This document shows, one piece after another, positions 21,942 to 22,058 of a stretch of 22,058 nt of DNA (its first letter is position 1; every line of letters starts with the position of its first letter). Source of the stretch: an uncultured Eggerthella sp. (GTDB taxonomy: Bacteria; Actinomycetota; Coriobacteriia; Coriobacteriales; Eggerthellaceae); the NCBI GenBank assembly GCA_900548955.1, contig URMQ01000017.1:1-22058 (forward strand). The letters run 5' to 3'. The notes under the pieces were generated by a model, which was not told the origin of the DNA, did no database searches, and saw only the letters and a list, made by a program, of their open reading frames with translations. The position numbers and the translations under genes were made by a program.

Positions 21942-22058
21942 AAAATATAGCAGAAAGAATTCCTACCAACGGCTGGCAAGCACTAAGCAGCCAAGGAAAA
22001 TCATCTGCATACGAACAGAAGGAAAGACAGAATATCAGTATATTGATGCACTAATAAA
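21934..22058 (+). CDS. RloB/AbiLii-like protein, N-terminal part (runs off window)
   Basis: ATG at 21934 overlaps the end of the ATPase gene. The 41 visible codons give a basic start (MSRKYSRKNSYQRL) then RKIICIRTEGKTEYQYID. The EGKTE motif after a hydrophobic strand is the N-terminal hallmark of RloB-like proteins (usually EGxxTE), a putative nuclease-like effector. Only the N-terminus is visible, so integrity cannot be judged. The pairing with an RloA-type ATPase makes the assignment fairly safe. Confidence 0.75.
   Translation, partial: MSRKYSRKNSYQRLASTKQPRKIICIRTEGKTEYQYIDALI

Overview
The window reads as a chromosomal stretch of a strictly anaerobic bacterium. The gene set fits a Coriobacteriia/Eggerthellaceae-type host: CaiA-like acyl-CoA dehydrogenase, Old-Yellow-Enzyme (OYE)-type Fe-S flavoenzyme, oxygen-sensitive 2-hydroxyacyl-CoA dehydratase with its ATP-driven activator, a TRAP carboxylate transporter and a type III CoA-transferase. 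This placement is inferred from gene content; there is no rRNA or marker gene here. GC looks moderate by eye (not computed), and most genes run on the + strand with Shine-Dalgarno sites of the AAGGAGG type.

Left part (1-4138): the 3' part of an acyl-CoA dehydrogenase whose frame appears broken at an A7 run; a 430-bp non-coding stretch with concentric inverted repeats; a TetR-family regulator (minus strand); and, divergently, a 704-residue FMN/4Fe-4S/FAD enoate-reductase-like flavoenzyme with very biased codon use. Centre (4139-12245): a run of three or four hairpin terminators, a 182-bp inverted-repeat element, then an operon for a 2-hydroxyacyl-CoA dehydratase activator and two catalytic subunits, followed by a TRAP transporter (DctQ, DctM, DctP) behind a long structured leader. 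A strong terminator and a 15-bp minisatellite separate this from a minus-strand LysR regulator. Right of it are a TPR/coiled-coil protein of unknown role and a FldA/HadA-like CoA-transferase.

Taken together, 1016-16016 looks like an uptake and reductive-metabolism module. TRAP imports a carboxylate, the CoA-transferase activates it, the radical dehydratase turns a 2-hydroxyacyl-CoA into an enoyl-CoA, and the OYE-type reductase and/or acyl-CoA dehydrogenase reduces the double bond. The substrate cannot be read from the sequence; hydroxy-aryl or branched 2-hydroxy acids are the natural candidates by analogy with the Fld and Had pathways. The alternative, a benzoyl-CoA-reductase-like use of the same protein family, is not excluded.

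Right part (16017-22058): remnants and surface/defence genes. There is an acidic small protein apparently split from its membrane segment by a one-base frameshift, a 5'-truncated AlbA/AAA-4-type regulator, a 933-residue acyltransferase-3/SGNH O-acetyltransferase with a 330-residue disordered N-terminus, a 630-bp stretch of gene fragments and inverted repeats, and an RloA/RloB (AbiL-like) putative phage-defence pair whose second gene runs off the window. No tRNA, rRNA, CRISPR array, insertion sequence or origin was seen.
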